64,000 nucleotides of DNA, from contig CM060733.1 of assembly GCA_030704615.1 (NCBI GenBank), forward strand, positions 45,074,001 to 45,138,000, in the 5' to 3' direction. The notes under the pieces are model-generated. The model ran no database searches. It was not told the origin of the DNA and saw only the letters and a program-made list of their open reading frames with translations. Below are positions 47,687 through 58,700 of this stretch, in pieces. The position numbers and the translations under genes were made by a program. This DNA is from Takakia lepidozioides. Its lineage: Eukaryota; Streptophyta; Takakiopsida; Takakiales; Takakiaceae. Positions within the stretch are counted from its first letter, which is position 1; each line of letters starts with the position of its first letter.

Positions 47687-48559
47687 TTAACCCTTAACTG
47701 CCTATGCGACCCGGTCGCGACATGTGTGAAAAAAGCCCGCCATTTATTCAGTTTGTTTTTTGTTTTTTTTTGTGTGCAATTATGTTTCTGGCCAGATGGC
47801 CCACCTGTTGGCATTGAATGTTTTCAATTCCGATAAAAGCACCACCCTGCAGGATTTTAGGAAATCTAGGGGGCATCTTGGAGAGGCGCCATGCAGAGTT
47901 GACCATCTGGCCTCGTCCCATTGGGCATGCACAACCGGGCTGAGCCGGTATAAGGTAATTCCCAGCCTGAATGGTTCAGAACTTGTTGGTCTCACTTTTG
48001 CCCAACTTTTTAGTTATTCCACCATTGGAGTTTTTGGAAATTTGGCATGCATGTTATGTGGAGTGCATACAACATTGTGGCCACGGCGATTTCCAAAATG
48101 CATTCTATTTCTTGATCCTAAATTTTGGGTGTCCATTTTGGAGTTCAAGCATATTCATGGCTTTTGAAACCTCATCCACTTCATGTTCAAAGGGGCTTTT
48201 ACAAAATTTGGGAATTTTGCCTCCAAAATTTCTGGAGACCTCCGTAACAAGTTTAAAAATGTGGATATGTCACTTTCATAGGCAGCAAAAATCAACCCGT
48301 CAGTGGATTTCTCTGGTCAAACCCAATTTTTTCTTGAAAAACTTGAAAAAGAAATCTCTCATACTAAAACATTATAGTCTTCACAAATCTATGGTGAAAT
48401 TCTCCAAGATTAGGTGTGTGGATGTATATGGTAGGTAGGTTCACTTCTGTAAGGTTCACTTTTCTGGATGTAAATAGACAAGTAAGTACTAACTCTACTA
48501 TGTAGAGATAAGTAAATTTTGATAAAAAATAAAGCTATCTACAGGCAGTTAAGGGTTAA
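47687..48559. mobile_element. Non-autonomous element with piggyBac-type TTAA-CCC termini
   Basis: The left end is TTAA then CCCTTAACTGCCT (47687-47703). The right end is the exact reverse complement AGGCAGTTAAGGG then TTAA (48543-48559). TTAA target duplications with CCC-starting inverted repeats are the signature of piggyBac-type elements. The 865-bp body has only short unrecognised frames, so it is non-autonomous. The 13-bp inverted repeat is short, and another superfamily with the same target preference cannot be excluded. Confidence 0.7.
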
Positions 48560-48959
48560 ATCGGCTAGAGCAAGAGCCGCTAAAAAGGATAAATCTGATC
48601 CTCATCAGCAGTTTGTGATGAGAAATATTGGAGGAAACTACACAAATACATAAACCAAAACCATAAATTTGAATAGTGTCTTACCTCCAAGGGGAATTTC
48701 TTGAACGTGATGTTTGCAATACACATGGAAGACTAAGGTCAGAATAGGCAAGGCAACCATAATAGTTGTGGAACTCAAGGCCTGTTTCACATAGTGAAGT
48801 AATTTTCCCCTCAACGAGATTCATCTGATACAATCTGCAAAATGGTTAAGGGACCCTGGATAAGGAACAGGCCAATCAGTGTGAGTTGCTCGATTATCAT
48901 AGCCGCAATGATCCATCCATGTACATGTGGCCAAAATGCACCGCCACTTGCATCATAAA
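48560..48959. other. Unassigned spacer
   Basis: Nothing is recognised between the TTAA element and the PPR fragment. Confidence 0.4.
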
Positions 48960-49095
48960 CGGTGATAATCTTCATTATGCAAACAACCCTCCAGTTAACT
49001 TAGACATGTATGGAAAATGTGGGAGCATAAAGGATGCCAAGAGATTGTTGGACAATATCGCTGAACGAAATTTGGTATCATGAAATGTAATGATG
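48960..49095 (+). pseudogene. Pentatricopeptide repeat (PPR) protein fragment
   Basis: One repeat-length segment reads LDMYGKCGSIKDAKRLLDNI then AERNLVS, the canonical plant PLS-type PPR pattern (DMYxKCGxxxxAxxxFDxMxxRNxVSWN). The expected Trp codon after Val-Ser is TGA, so the frame ends. No other PPR motif is found on either side. It is a stray fragment of an organellar RNA-binding protein gene. Confidence 0.7.
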
Positions 49096-49413
49096 TTCTC
49101 GTCCTTGACAATGTTGACATGTTATTGTAGGAGGTGGAGTATTGAGCTCCCAAATCCGTGGAGATGATCCAATCTTTTGAAACTCGTTGTTTATCATTCA
49201 TAAGTACAAAATACTATATGTAGGTATATGTAATGAACTCCGAAAGCTGGAGAACAAGGAAAATTGATGTTAACCAATAAGTTATAACGAGTTACAAACG
49301 GTCATCTTCCAAACAAATTTTGCCTGGTCTCTGCGTATTTCATAATCATTTCGCAAAATCGATGATCTTTCTACGTATGACGAACTTACCCACAAAGTTC
49401 TCGAAGCACAAAA

Positions 49414-49880
49414 TAATTTCGATTGATCTCATATTACTCTGGGACCTGTCAAATGGTACGTTGAATATATTGGTCAAGTCTCGAAGCGAATGAAAATCAT
49501 TTGGATGGGCAACCATCCATTTCCCCATTGAACGAATTTCGATTGATCTCATATTACTCATAACCCTCTTACATGGTACATTGAACATACTGGCCAAGTC
49601 TCAAAGCGATCCAAAATCATTTCGTCCGTTGAGCCATCGAATGAATTTCGATTGATCTCATATTAGTACGGAACCTGTGAGAGGGTATCCCGAACGTACT
49701 AGCAAAGTTTGAAAGCAAAAAAAATTGATTTGGATGGGCAACCATCCGCTCACCCCTTGAATGAATTTCGTTGGATCTGCTATTACTTTGGGACCTGTTC
49801 GACTGCGTTTCGCATGCACTTTTTTCATTTCACTTTTGAATGGGGCGTATAATGACTCCATATGCCACATGCGTGCCAAA
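49414..49880. repeat. Four tandem repeats of about 120 bp
   Basis: Units start with AATTTCG(A/T)TTGATCTCATATTA at 49414, 49535, 49644 and 49764 (periods 121, 109, 120). Each contains GGGACCTGTnnnA and most contain ATTTGGATGGGCAACCATCC. The last unit runs into the GGTCTGC-rich element. Open frames here are repeat translations. Confidence 0.85.
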
Positions 49881-50319
49881 TTTGGGAGCGAACAAATTTG
49901 GTAAGTTCTTGTCACCCAAACGAGTCTCACGAAGTCTGGCCAACGATTCGAGAAAAATAGCCTCGGACTTTGGGTGTCCCACCACATTGTCTGGCACGTG
50001 GAGTACTGAGAATCCAGTCGGGGGTCTGCTGTTCCTTGTTCTCCATCGACAAGGTCTGCTGGTTTGCATGTCGGTACTTAGGATTTTGCTGGGAAGGGTC
50101 TGCTCGCTCCACGGTCTGCTCGCTGCGGTCTTGTTGGGTCTCCATGGGAGTTGGGTTTTGTGTAGATGAAGGGTCTGCTGTTGGACAAACTCCAATGGAA
50201 CCTGCATTTAACAGGTGACTCGACTCCAGTATGGCCACGCAGGGCTCTTAGAAGTTGTCGTGCGCCATTAGCGTATTGGTTAAGGGCCTTCCGAACGAGC
50301 TCATCCTCCGGGTCGTACT

Positions 50320-50366
50320 CTGCAACAATGTCAGCAACATTGTCAGAAACATTGTCAGAAACAAAG
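50320..50366. repeat. Short tandem AACATTGTCAGA repeat
   Basis: Three to four imperfect copies of AACATTGTCAG(A/C)A lie within element 2. Confidence 0.8.
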
Positions 50367-50601
50367 CACTCACCCCTTGTCTGCTCGCAAATGGAAGAAT
50401 ACATGGGGGTTTGCTGGTTCACGTGGTCTGCTTCACAAGGTCTGTTGGTTCTCATGGTGTGACATAAGATGTTGACATGGTTCACATGGTCTGGGATAAA
50501 GTCTGCGAGATGGTCTGCGTTCATGGTCACTGAGAAGGTCTATTAAAGGTCTGATGACATACCATGATCAATGACTATGGTCCACAACCCAATATCTTTC
50601 A

Positions 50602-53200
50602 TCAGCCGATCCATGAAGGCCTCGTCAAGTCCCAGAGCTGCAAATATGGTCCTCTGCTGGAAACCCGCTCTAGAGCACTTGGAAAACATGTCGTTTGTTG
50701 AATGCAATGTCCAACACCGCACGTTCTTGCACAGTCACAAACCACGTCATGGCGTCTTGCATGATACTTTCCCAAGCCTCTTCGTTTCTGTGCAGTAGGT
50801 CCATCCGCAGGTTGTGAAGGTATTTTTTTTAATTTGGTGTAAGACCTGAAATTGCCAAATCGCATCCATTCACGACGGAGGAAACAATCTGTCATCTCCT
50901 CAAAAGCACTCTTTGTCAAGCTCGCTAAGTGCTTCGGACGAACACCAAATATTGGGTGGGCGATGGCCATGTGCCTTATGTCGAGTGGGCGTGGGTTGTG
51001 CATGAGAAAGAGCTGCGCAATAAGCGTTGGCTCGGTCTCCTCTGCCAAAAGCGCCACTCTATACTCCCGGGTTTTGTCCAAAACACGGGTGGCCTCCTCT
51101 GCCGTGAACTCCATTGAAGAGTGATGTGGAGCTAAGGTCCACCTGGAGGCGACGATGTGGTGAAGCTCATAGTACCAGTCCAAATGCCGATTGCTTTCCC
51201 CACAACGGAACTTCGGAAGAGTGGGGTCCTCCTCATTAGTTGCGGACCGCTGTGGAGGTCGCCATGGTCTGCCAAATGGGAAATCAGTTCGGCCACGAAA
51301 TGTGGTCTGCTGCAGAGGTACGAAGGTCTGCTGGAGGATGGGTCACGGAAGAAAGGTCCACTGGGACCGACGTTCTCAGAAGCCTTTGGGACAGAGGGAG
51401 GTTTATTGCGGGGCCGGTGGTACCATCCTCAATTGATGCAATGGCATCGGCCGACTGTGGATACAGACTCAGGATGTACTCCCGAATATCACGAACCTCA
51501 TTTCGGACAAGTGTATTTTCTAAGGGAAGACGGTTGGACCTGTACTTCCAGATTTGCAAAGCCTTGTACACTCGGTTGTCTTGTGTGTTCACCTCCTGAA
51601 AATAAATAGCAAAATTAGCCAGGACAGTAGACCAGTAGACCATATCAGTAGACCACACCCAGAAGACCAGTAGACCATAGTAGTAGACCACAACCATAGA
51701 CCCATGCAACAAACCACAGCTAGGACAGTAAGACCCTATCAAAGCAATGCAGTACCATGTTCAAAAAAGCAGACCCAAAACAGTAGACCGACAACAACAG
51801 ACCATACATATAACTATAAACAAAGAACAGTATACCATGATTTGTAACCGGGAAACTAGACGCACATCCGTGGACCCATGCAACAGACCATAGCCAGAAC
51901 AGTAGACCCACAACAAGTAATGTTGTATCATGTACAGAATAGTAGACCCTGGACAGTAGACCTACAGCAGCAGACCACACATCAACACCTAGCACAATAT
52001 ACCATGATTTGCAACCAAGAAAACAAAACAATCAAATACGGTAGACCATAGAAAGAGTGGTTCAAGTACCTGGAGGCCGTTGTAGTCTTCATCCTTTGGG
52101 TGTGATCGTGCCTCGACCCACTTCTTCTCTGCTGTGTGAATGGTTGCTGTATTTGCCCTGATCTCACGTAACCATATAACTCCGGATCTGATTCTTCTGG
52201 GTACTCCTCTGGGCAGAAGACTGTGGGGAAGAAGGTACAATGTGTTAGGGCGGACAGGGGTCCCGTTACATCTCCACGGACGTCAGTCAGGGTCTGTTAT
52301 TTCTTGGTCTGCTTGTTGGGTCTGATATCTGGTCTGTTTGAGGATGTGATTCCTCCATGGGGGTGTCCGAGTCTAGGTTTATGTCATGTACCAGCGGGGG
52401 GTACCCAATGGGGTCGGAAACCAAATACGGTCTCATAACTAATCACGGCGGCTCCGTCGACATGTCCTGAACATGATCGTCCTCTTCATGGGAGTCTTCC
52501 TCACTTGAGTCATCCCCACTGGATGACAGACTTTGAACGGTAGCATGTGGTCTGCTGGGACCGACCTGGTTACTTGTCACTCTCGTATCCCATGGTCTAC
52601 CAGCACCAGTACTGGTAGAACAATGACTTTTCCGGTCTATATTTTTTTTAACTCCATCATTGAGCTTCTTTTTCTTCACTAGCATAACGCGGCTAGGGCC
52701 CAGCAGGCCGGCTTGAGTGTAATAATGCTGCCGCACTTCGTCAGCAAACCGAGCGACGGCAGTTGCACCCCTACACTTTGCAGTGATTTCTTTTGCAGCC
52801 TTAGACTAACTTGGCTTAGGGCTTGAAGTTCTCAGGGACCATACCTTTGCATCCTCCATCAAGGACATGCCAGTTTAGAGTCTCTATGTCCTTGACAATG
52901 TCGGGGCAAAAGGGGCACTGAAACCGATCATTTGGCTAAATCTCTTTCTCCTTTGCTATGCGCAAGTCCAAAAATGCTTCTACTATTTTAGCATCGTACT
53001 CACTTGGCTCATACCAGTACCTTCTCTTTGCTTTGTGGCAAGGGGCATGCACATATTGCATCCAATCGGCTCCACCCTTTGGGCAAGCTTCTTCCATGGC
53101 TGCAACATAAGCAGGAATTGTGTCAGGGACGGTCTGCTGAATGCAAATGAAGAAGCGTAAGCAAAAAAGGAAATGAAGGTTTCGCGGTGAAGAAGTCTGG
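50602..53200 (-). pseudogene. Unrecognised gene of element 2 with C2HC finger, decayed
   Basis: Coding-like blocks run on the minus strand. An N-terminal block is at 53140-52943 (DTIPAYVAAMEEACPKGGAD ... WYEPSEYDAKIVEAFLDLRI). After a TAG stop in the same frame comes a finger at 52920-52855, RFQCPFCPDIVKDIETLNWH then VLDGGC (C-x2-C-x12-H-x5-C), ending at a GTATGG donor. A further block at 52790-52443 is basic, then very acidic and Ser-rich near its end. Next come REIRANTATIHTAEKKWVEA (52185-52130), EVNTQDNRVYKALQIWKYRS with LVRNEVRDIREYIL (51595-51470), and a long frame at 51183-50602 with MEFTAEEATRVLDKTREYRV. Probable introns separate them. I do not recognise the family. A transposon-encoded DNA-binding protein is a guess from the finger and the setting. 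Confidence 0.4.
51709..52025. repeat. Tandem duplication (164 bp) of AGTAGACC-rich intron sequence
   Basis: Two units start with GACCCATGCAACA at 51709 and 51873. Both contain repeated AGTAGACC/CAGACC words and end with TATACCATGATTTG(T/C)AACC. Short AGTAGACC repeats continue upstream to 51630. Confidence 0.8.
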
Positions 53201-54800
53201 TGAAGTTGATACCTTCGTACTTCGGCAACGACGGGCACGCAACCTTTGACGAGCGGGCGAGCGCTACAAATGAATCGTCGCGCTACTATCAAAGAGGCAG
53301 AAACCGCGAAGCGCAACATAGCGTGCAGGAGCAAAGTGGAGAAATGCGAAAGACGCAAGAGGAGGAAAAGGTATGTAACAGCTCACTGCTAAGCGTGACA
53401 GGAGTACACATGCGGCCGCTGAGGCCATGCACACGTGCGGAAGAGGCCATGCACGTCGTACAGGCGGCCGTGGCCAATTGGACTGGCGCTGAAACATCAA
53501 ATGTCCCGGCGGCACAATAATGGCCATCGTCAAGGTCTTCCATGGTCTGCCCTAAGTCATTCCGCCAGGCTGGTCTACCGTTGGGTCTGTCAATCGGGTC
53601 TGCCATGCGGGTCTGCCACAAGGGTCTGCCGAGCGGGTCTGTGGCACTGGTCTATCACATTCGTCTGGCAAAGATTGTCTGCCCTTCGGTCTGCCGTCGG
53701 GGTCTGCCCAGAGTTCTCCAGGCTGGTCTTTGTTTCGGTCTTCTCGTTTGGACTGGCATGGTGTACTCTTCTCTTCTCCTGCTCTGCCCATCTGGTCTAC
53801 TCTGTCTGCATTGTGTCCCCAACCATTTGACCATTTCAATGGTCCCCTCAGTTGGGTCTGTCCATCCCCGCACTGTCATGGTAACATATGGAAGGTCCAC
53901 TAGTTCGGTGCGCAAAAAATTTCGCCACACGTGCCCATCTGGTCCTGTATCGATGGGTCCACCTGCAAACAACATCCAAGAGACGCAACTCGAGAGCAAA
54001 TCTGAATTTTATATAGCTAGCCATGCACATATGCTTCTGCCATTCTACCCATGCTATATGGAGGACAAACCTCGAATAAGACAGTGTGACAAGGGAAAGG
54101 CCGATTCACAATTGTTGTCCACTAAAATGAGTCGTATTTGTTAGCAAAGAGCTAAATACTTCCATTCAAGTCTGCACTGTAAACTCAATGTAAACAAGGA
54201 CGTCTTCCCCGCACTCATACAGTCCTACGAATAGGCGAACAACAAAGCAAAAATAGTAGCATCATATGAACAAAGGAGGCTGTGGCTTGAAATGATGGAC
54301 TCCGACGTTGCCACGAGAGTCCATGGAGTCATGCAAAGGGATTCTTCACAACCGCGCAAGTCTGTTGGTTCTAAACAGTCAAACAACAACGACAGACGAT
54401 AGAGGGAAGACAATAGCGGAGGAAACAGAGAAAAGAGCAAAGGGGGTCTGAGGAGATCGGCGACTGCCATGGCATGCCCTCAATCCGGACGGTATGGATA
54501 AAACCGGATTTGGACGGGCAGATGCGTGCCACGTAGGTCTGGGTCTGTTGTGCCGGTCTGGGGTGGTGTGTCGGACGACATGCGCCACCAGCGGGCAGAC
54601 CACCCCAGGCGAGTCCGGTGGACCAATGGCGGGCAGACCCAGCCGCGACCGCGGGCGGGCTGGGCCGCGGTCCGGGGGCCGTGGGTGGCTGCGGACCGCA
54701 CTGCACGGCTGGCAGGTGGGGGTGGGCGGGGCATGTGCCCTTCCGTGTGCCCTGTCCCACACGTGAGACATAAACTCCCAATTATTCAAAATGAGAGGCA

Positions 54801-55799
54801 CTTTAAATAGACCATGAAACCAATGGTCAATCATTTTAGGTATTCTGGTAGGATGAAATGAGAGGCCTTGTAGAATGACCATTTATTAATTGGAAATTAT
54901 TGACTTTAGCCATTTGCTTAATGTTAGCCAAACAGCTCTTGCTACTTTCAGCTTGCCAGCCCCCAACCTGCTTCACTTGGCAAGACAATGGTGAACTTAA
55001 TTTCTTCTTCTTTTGACCCAGCCAAGACCTTGAATAATAGAAAATGCCCTCCTGACTTTCCACTGGAAATTGCTACATGAGCAGACTGAGTTTTCCATTG
55101 AAAGCCCATGTCTAAAAGTATCCGGTGGCAGAATGAACAGGCCGCAAACCACAAACCGTGGGAGGCTCTGTCCATTGAAAGCAACTATTTTGACAAGCCT
55201 CCATGTGGTTTATACTTGAGAGCTTTTTAGACCAATCTTTGACTCGGTGTAAGGTCCGTTGACCACACTTTCTCCATCGACTTCAACATGCCCTGAAGGG
55301 GCAAAGCCAACAAATTAGTCCCCAAGAAGTTCACCACCACATCTTGGGTGGTTGTTCAAGTGGCCCCAACACTCCACTGATGTTGGGAGCTGGGTGGGTC
55401 CTCTGGCTCAGGTTGTGGCATTCAGTTTGATGATAGACTTTGTATATCTTCACAGGAGCATCAGGCTAGATCAACACATCGGGTGGAAGCATTTCTAGCT
55501 CAGCAAAAGCAACCTATACAATCCTGACCTTCAAGAAACCCTCATCTGGCTTCACACTGGAAAAATGGTCCTCTCCTTGTGATACATGCCCCAGAGTATA
55601 AAAAGGAGCCTTGACATTGTGCCTAGTTTGGACAGCCTAGAGAAGGTGTGGGGAGGTTGAAATATGAATGTAAATGGGCTTTCTGACATGTAAAGCTATC
55701 ACCTATTATACCACTTTCAATGGACGCTAGTGGCTGTTTTTGCCCATGTGTCAACATTTTGACAGTAAGAAAGAAAAAGCCACAAAAGCACATGCCACT
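54801..55799. other. Spacer between element 2 and EMC1
   Basis: GAAATGAGAGGCCTT at 54855-54869 echoes the element terminus just upstream, possibly a partial copy. The rest, including the EMC1 3' UTR, shows no recognisable gene. Confidence 0.4.
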
Positions 55800-58700
55800 T
55801 CACTTCCACTTCTCGGCGAGCTCCTTCCGATTTGACAAAACCCAGGTAACCACAATGGCCACTAACAAAGCTATGATTGTAATGAGCAGCAGCGCGTAGC
55901 TGAAGTCCTCAGTTAGTGAGTCATATATTCGAGAGGGGGCTGTGCGCGTGTAGAACAAGTCGAGTCCATAGGCAAACACTAAACAGGTCGACTCGAGGCG
56001 TGCTGGCACAGTCAACATGCCCCTCAAACCTTCCACTTGATATGCATGCGTTAAATATGCCTGCAACACATCCTGAGAGTCATGATTGGATCGTTTGATG
56101 CACTTGACAATGCATATCCAATGTTCACAGGGAACGGCAGGAGTACAATTTAGTATATTCAACTTACTGGAAATGACAAGAGGTCAAATAGATGTGGAGT
56201 CATCTTGCTGCCTGATTAAATGACAGAAATAGCTGAAAGTGAATATGGGAAAGACTGGTGAACTATCTATTCACAGCACACTTCATGGGATGAAATAAAA
56301 ACCAATGATCATGAAATCATCAGCTTGGTAACCACACAGAGGGGACAACTGCATCAAAGATGAATGACAGACATGCAAAGGATGATGGGAAAGTGAACCA
56401 AAAGATCATATTTGGTTGCTATGAAGTGCTTAAACTGACCCTTACCTGTGGAGAAATAGGGAGGGTGTCTGTATAGGGGATGATGCCCTCTTCTGTCTCC
56501 ACAGCTGTCGGTTTCAGTGTCCTGCGTGGGTCAAGAAACCTCTTGTCCAATGCTAGCACCTACACCCAACCGGAATGGGATGGACATCACTTTCTCACTT
56601 TCCAGCAGAATAAAGTCAGTACAAATCTTGGAATAAAGCATCTTTCAAGAAGATCATTTTGTACTAACACAAATCCACGGCAGGTTTCTGGGATTCTGGA
56701 CAAGGGTGAAAGGATCAAACCTGATCAGCGACAGTGCCAATTAGAACCTGCTTTGACGTGATACCCTGGGCAGTGGTTGTCACTGTCATCGACTTAACAG
56801 TGAATGTGAAGAAGTAACTTTGTCCTTTCACTTCAATATTTGGGAAAGAATAAGAAGAAACGGGTGTGCTGGCATTATGTCGGCCAAGCATCAGCTGCAA
56901 AACTCCCTTGTCCCCCTGTCCAGACACATAGTAGATTGTTACAATTTGTCTACATCATTGCCTGCAGATCATCCTGGTGAAATTAACCCCCACAAAGCCC
57001 TCTGGAGAGTAAAAAGTTCACTACACTTAACCCGAAGCACACAAGGAGTATGTCATGACCTCTCTCCAAGCTCAGCAGGAAAACAACAGATTTGGCAGAG
57101 TAATTCATCTTTGCATCCAGGATCTTCTGCCATGACATAGGTGCCCCACAAAACAACTAGATCCAAAGAATATTGTGTTGAAGAGGGGGAATGTTACCAC
57201 TCGGGACTGGTCATAAATCTCCAATAGAGACATCTCGTATCGATTGTACCGCAGATTGAAGTAATGATACACCACCCAGTTCTCACTGACAACCTGCAAA
57301 ATCCCCAGGAAGTATGTACATCTGAGTGTCAAAGTGGGAGGAGCACTGCTTCTGTTGAAGGTAAACACTTCAGACAGCCATTTATAATGCAATCGAGGTC
57401 CCTTCTGCGACTCTCACTGGAGGCTAACTGGCCCCAGGTACCCCAATTTGGAGAGGCACCTGCAGATGGAAGGAACAAAAAGTCAAAACTCCTATATCAC
57501 TCTATGTGGATTTAAGCCAAGGACTACCTCTGGAGGACTAGCAGAAAGCTGTGAACTTCTTTAGTCTGCTTGTGTAGCAGCCCCATCCACATCTAACCAT
57601 CCCATGTCTATTAACCACCAAAATATATATTACCGCGTGCACAGGACCTTGTGTGTTGGGATGTGTGACACGATGTAAAATTCGCCCTGTAACAGTGTCA
57701 ATCAAATAAGCCACCAGACTTGACTCGTCTAGAGTTGCAGCACCAACAGCGCCTGCTGGTCTAGGCGTCACGGTGGCCACGAACACCAGATTTTTGTTGA
57801 GATACTTGTAGAGGACATCACGGTTCCCCAGCACCTTTGCTTGGGTATGTACTACCTGCAATTTATTTGGTTATGAATATGTGACTCAGAAAAATTGAAT
57901 TATCTTACAGATAAAGACCTCCTTTCCTCCTCTTTTTTGAGACAGGACCCTGGACCACAAGGCATGTAGGGCAATTGGAAGTCTAATTCACCATGTGTCT
58001 TTGTCTCCCAGTCTTCTACCAACTCAGATGATGCAAATTGACAGAACTTACATCAGTTATACTGCAAAAAAGGCATACAAGGAGTGCTAAAGACAGCCGA
58101 CCCATAGTGCTCATCGTTGTGGGAGCGAAAAAGCATAGGAAACAAGGAATGCAATCACTATGAAACCCAAATATCCCTTTTGAAGGCAACATAGCCAAGA
58201 TGTGACATAACCTGTACAAAAATGGCGGGATTGAAACCTTTCCATTCTTTAACTTTAATCCATTGTCAAAAATATTTCTCAGCCTTATAACATCTCAAAT
58301 ATGTGTCACTGTTCCAAAACTGCAACATCTTTAGTCCAGCAAATTGGAAGCTTGTGAGATAACTGACGTTCTTTCAACTCATTTGAATCAAACTGCATGT
58401 TATCTACAGTACCTTTCCCACTTACCTTCACCTAGACGAAGTGGTGAGTTATGTACTTTCGTCATCATCCTCTTTCTCACATTCTCTCTTGGAACTCATA
58501 GACCCGAGAGTACAAACACCATATAGATAGAGTTGATTATTGTCAAACATACTTGTGAGACAATAATTTCACTGACAAATATTCAATAGACTGGCCCTTA
58601 CCTCATCAGGCCTCCTTGTGGCAACAGCAGCAATGGTCTCTGACTCCACAGGAAAGACAACTGACCACAGTTTTGCAGTCTGGAAGAGATAGCCCTCCCC

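Larger units (their letters stand above)
49900..54800. mobile_element. Candidate element 2: GGTCTGC-rich, GC-rich right end
   Basis: The region is marked throughout by GGTCTGC/GGTCTG words, with about ten in 50020-50540 and a dense run in 53520-53760 at roughly 12-20 bp spacing. It holds one decayed minus-strand gene. The right end (54480-54799) is strongly GC-rich and terminates in CCCAATTATT-AAAATGAGAGGC like element 1. The left boundary is uncertain and may lie at the tandem repeats near 49.8 kb. Confidence 0.5.

Noticed and set aside
47760-48438. Overlapping open frames inside the TTAA element as a transposase
   Set aside because: No DDE or other transposase motif is visible, and the frames are short and mutually overlapping.
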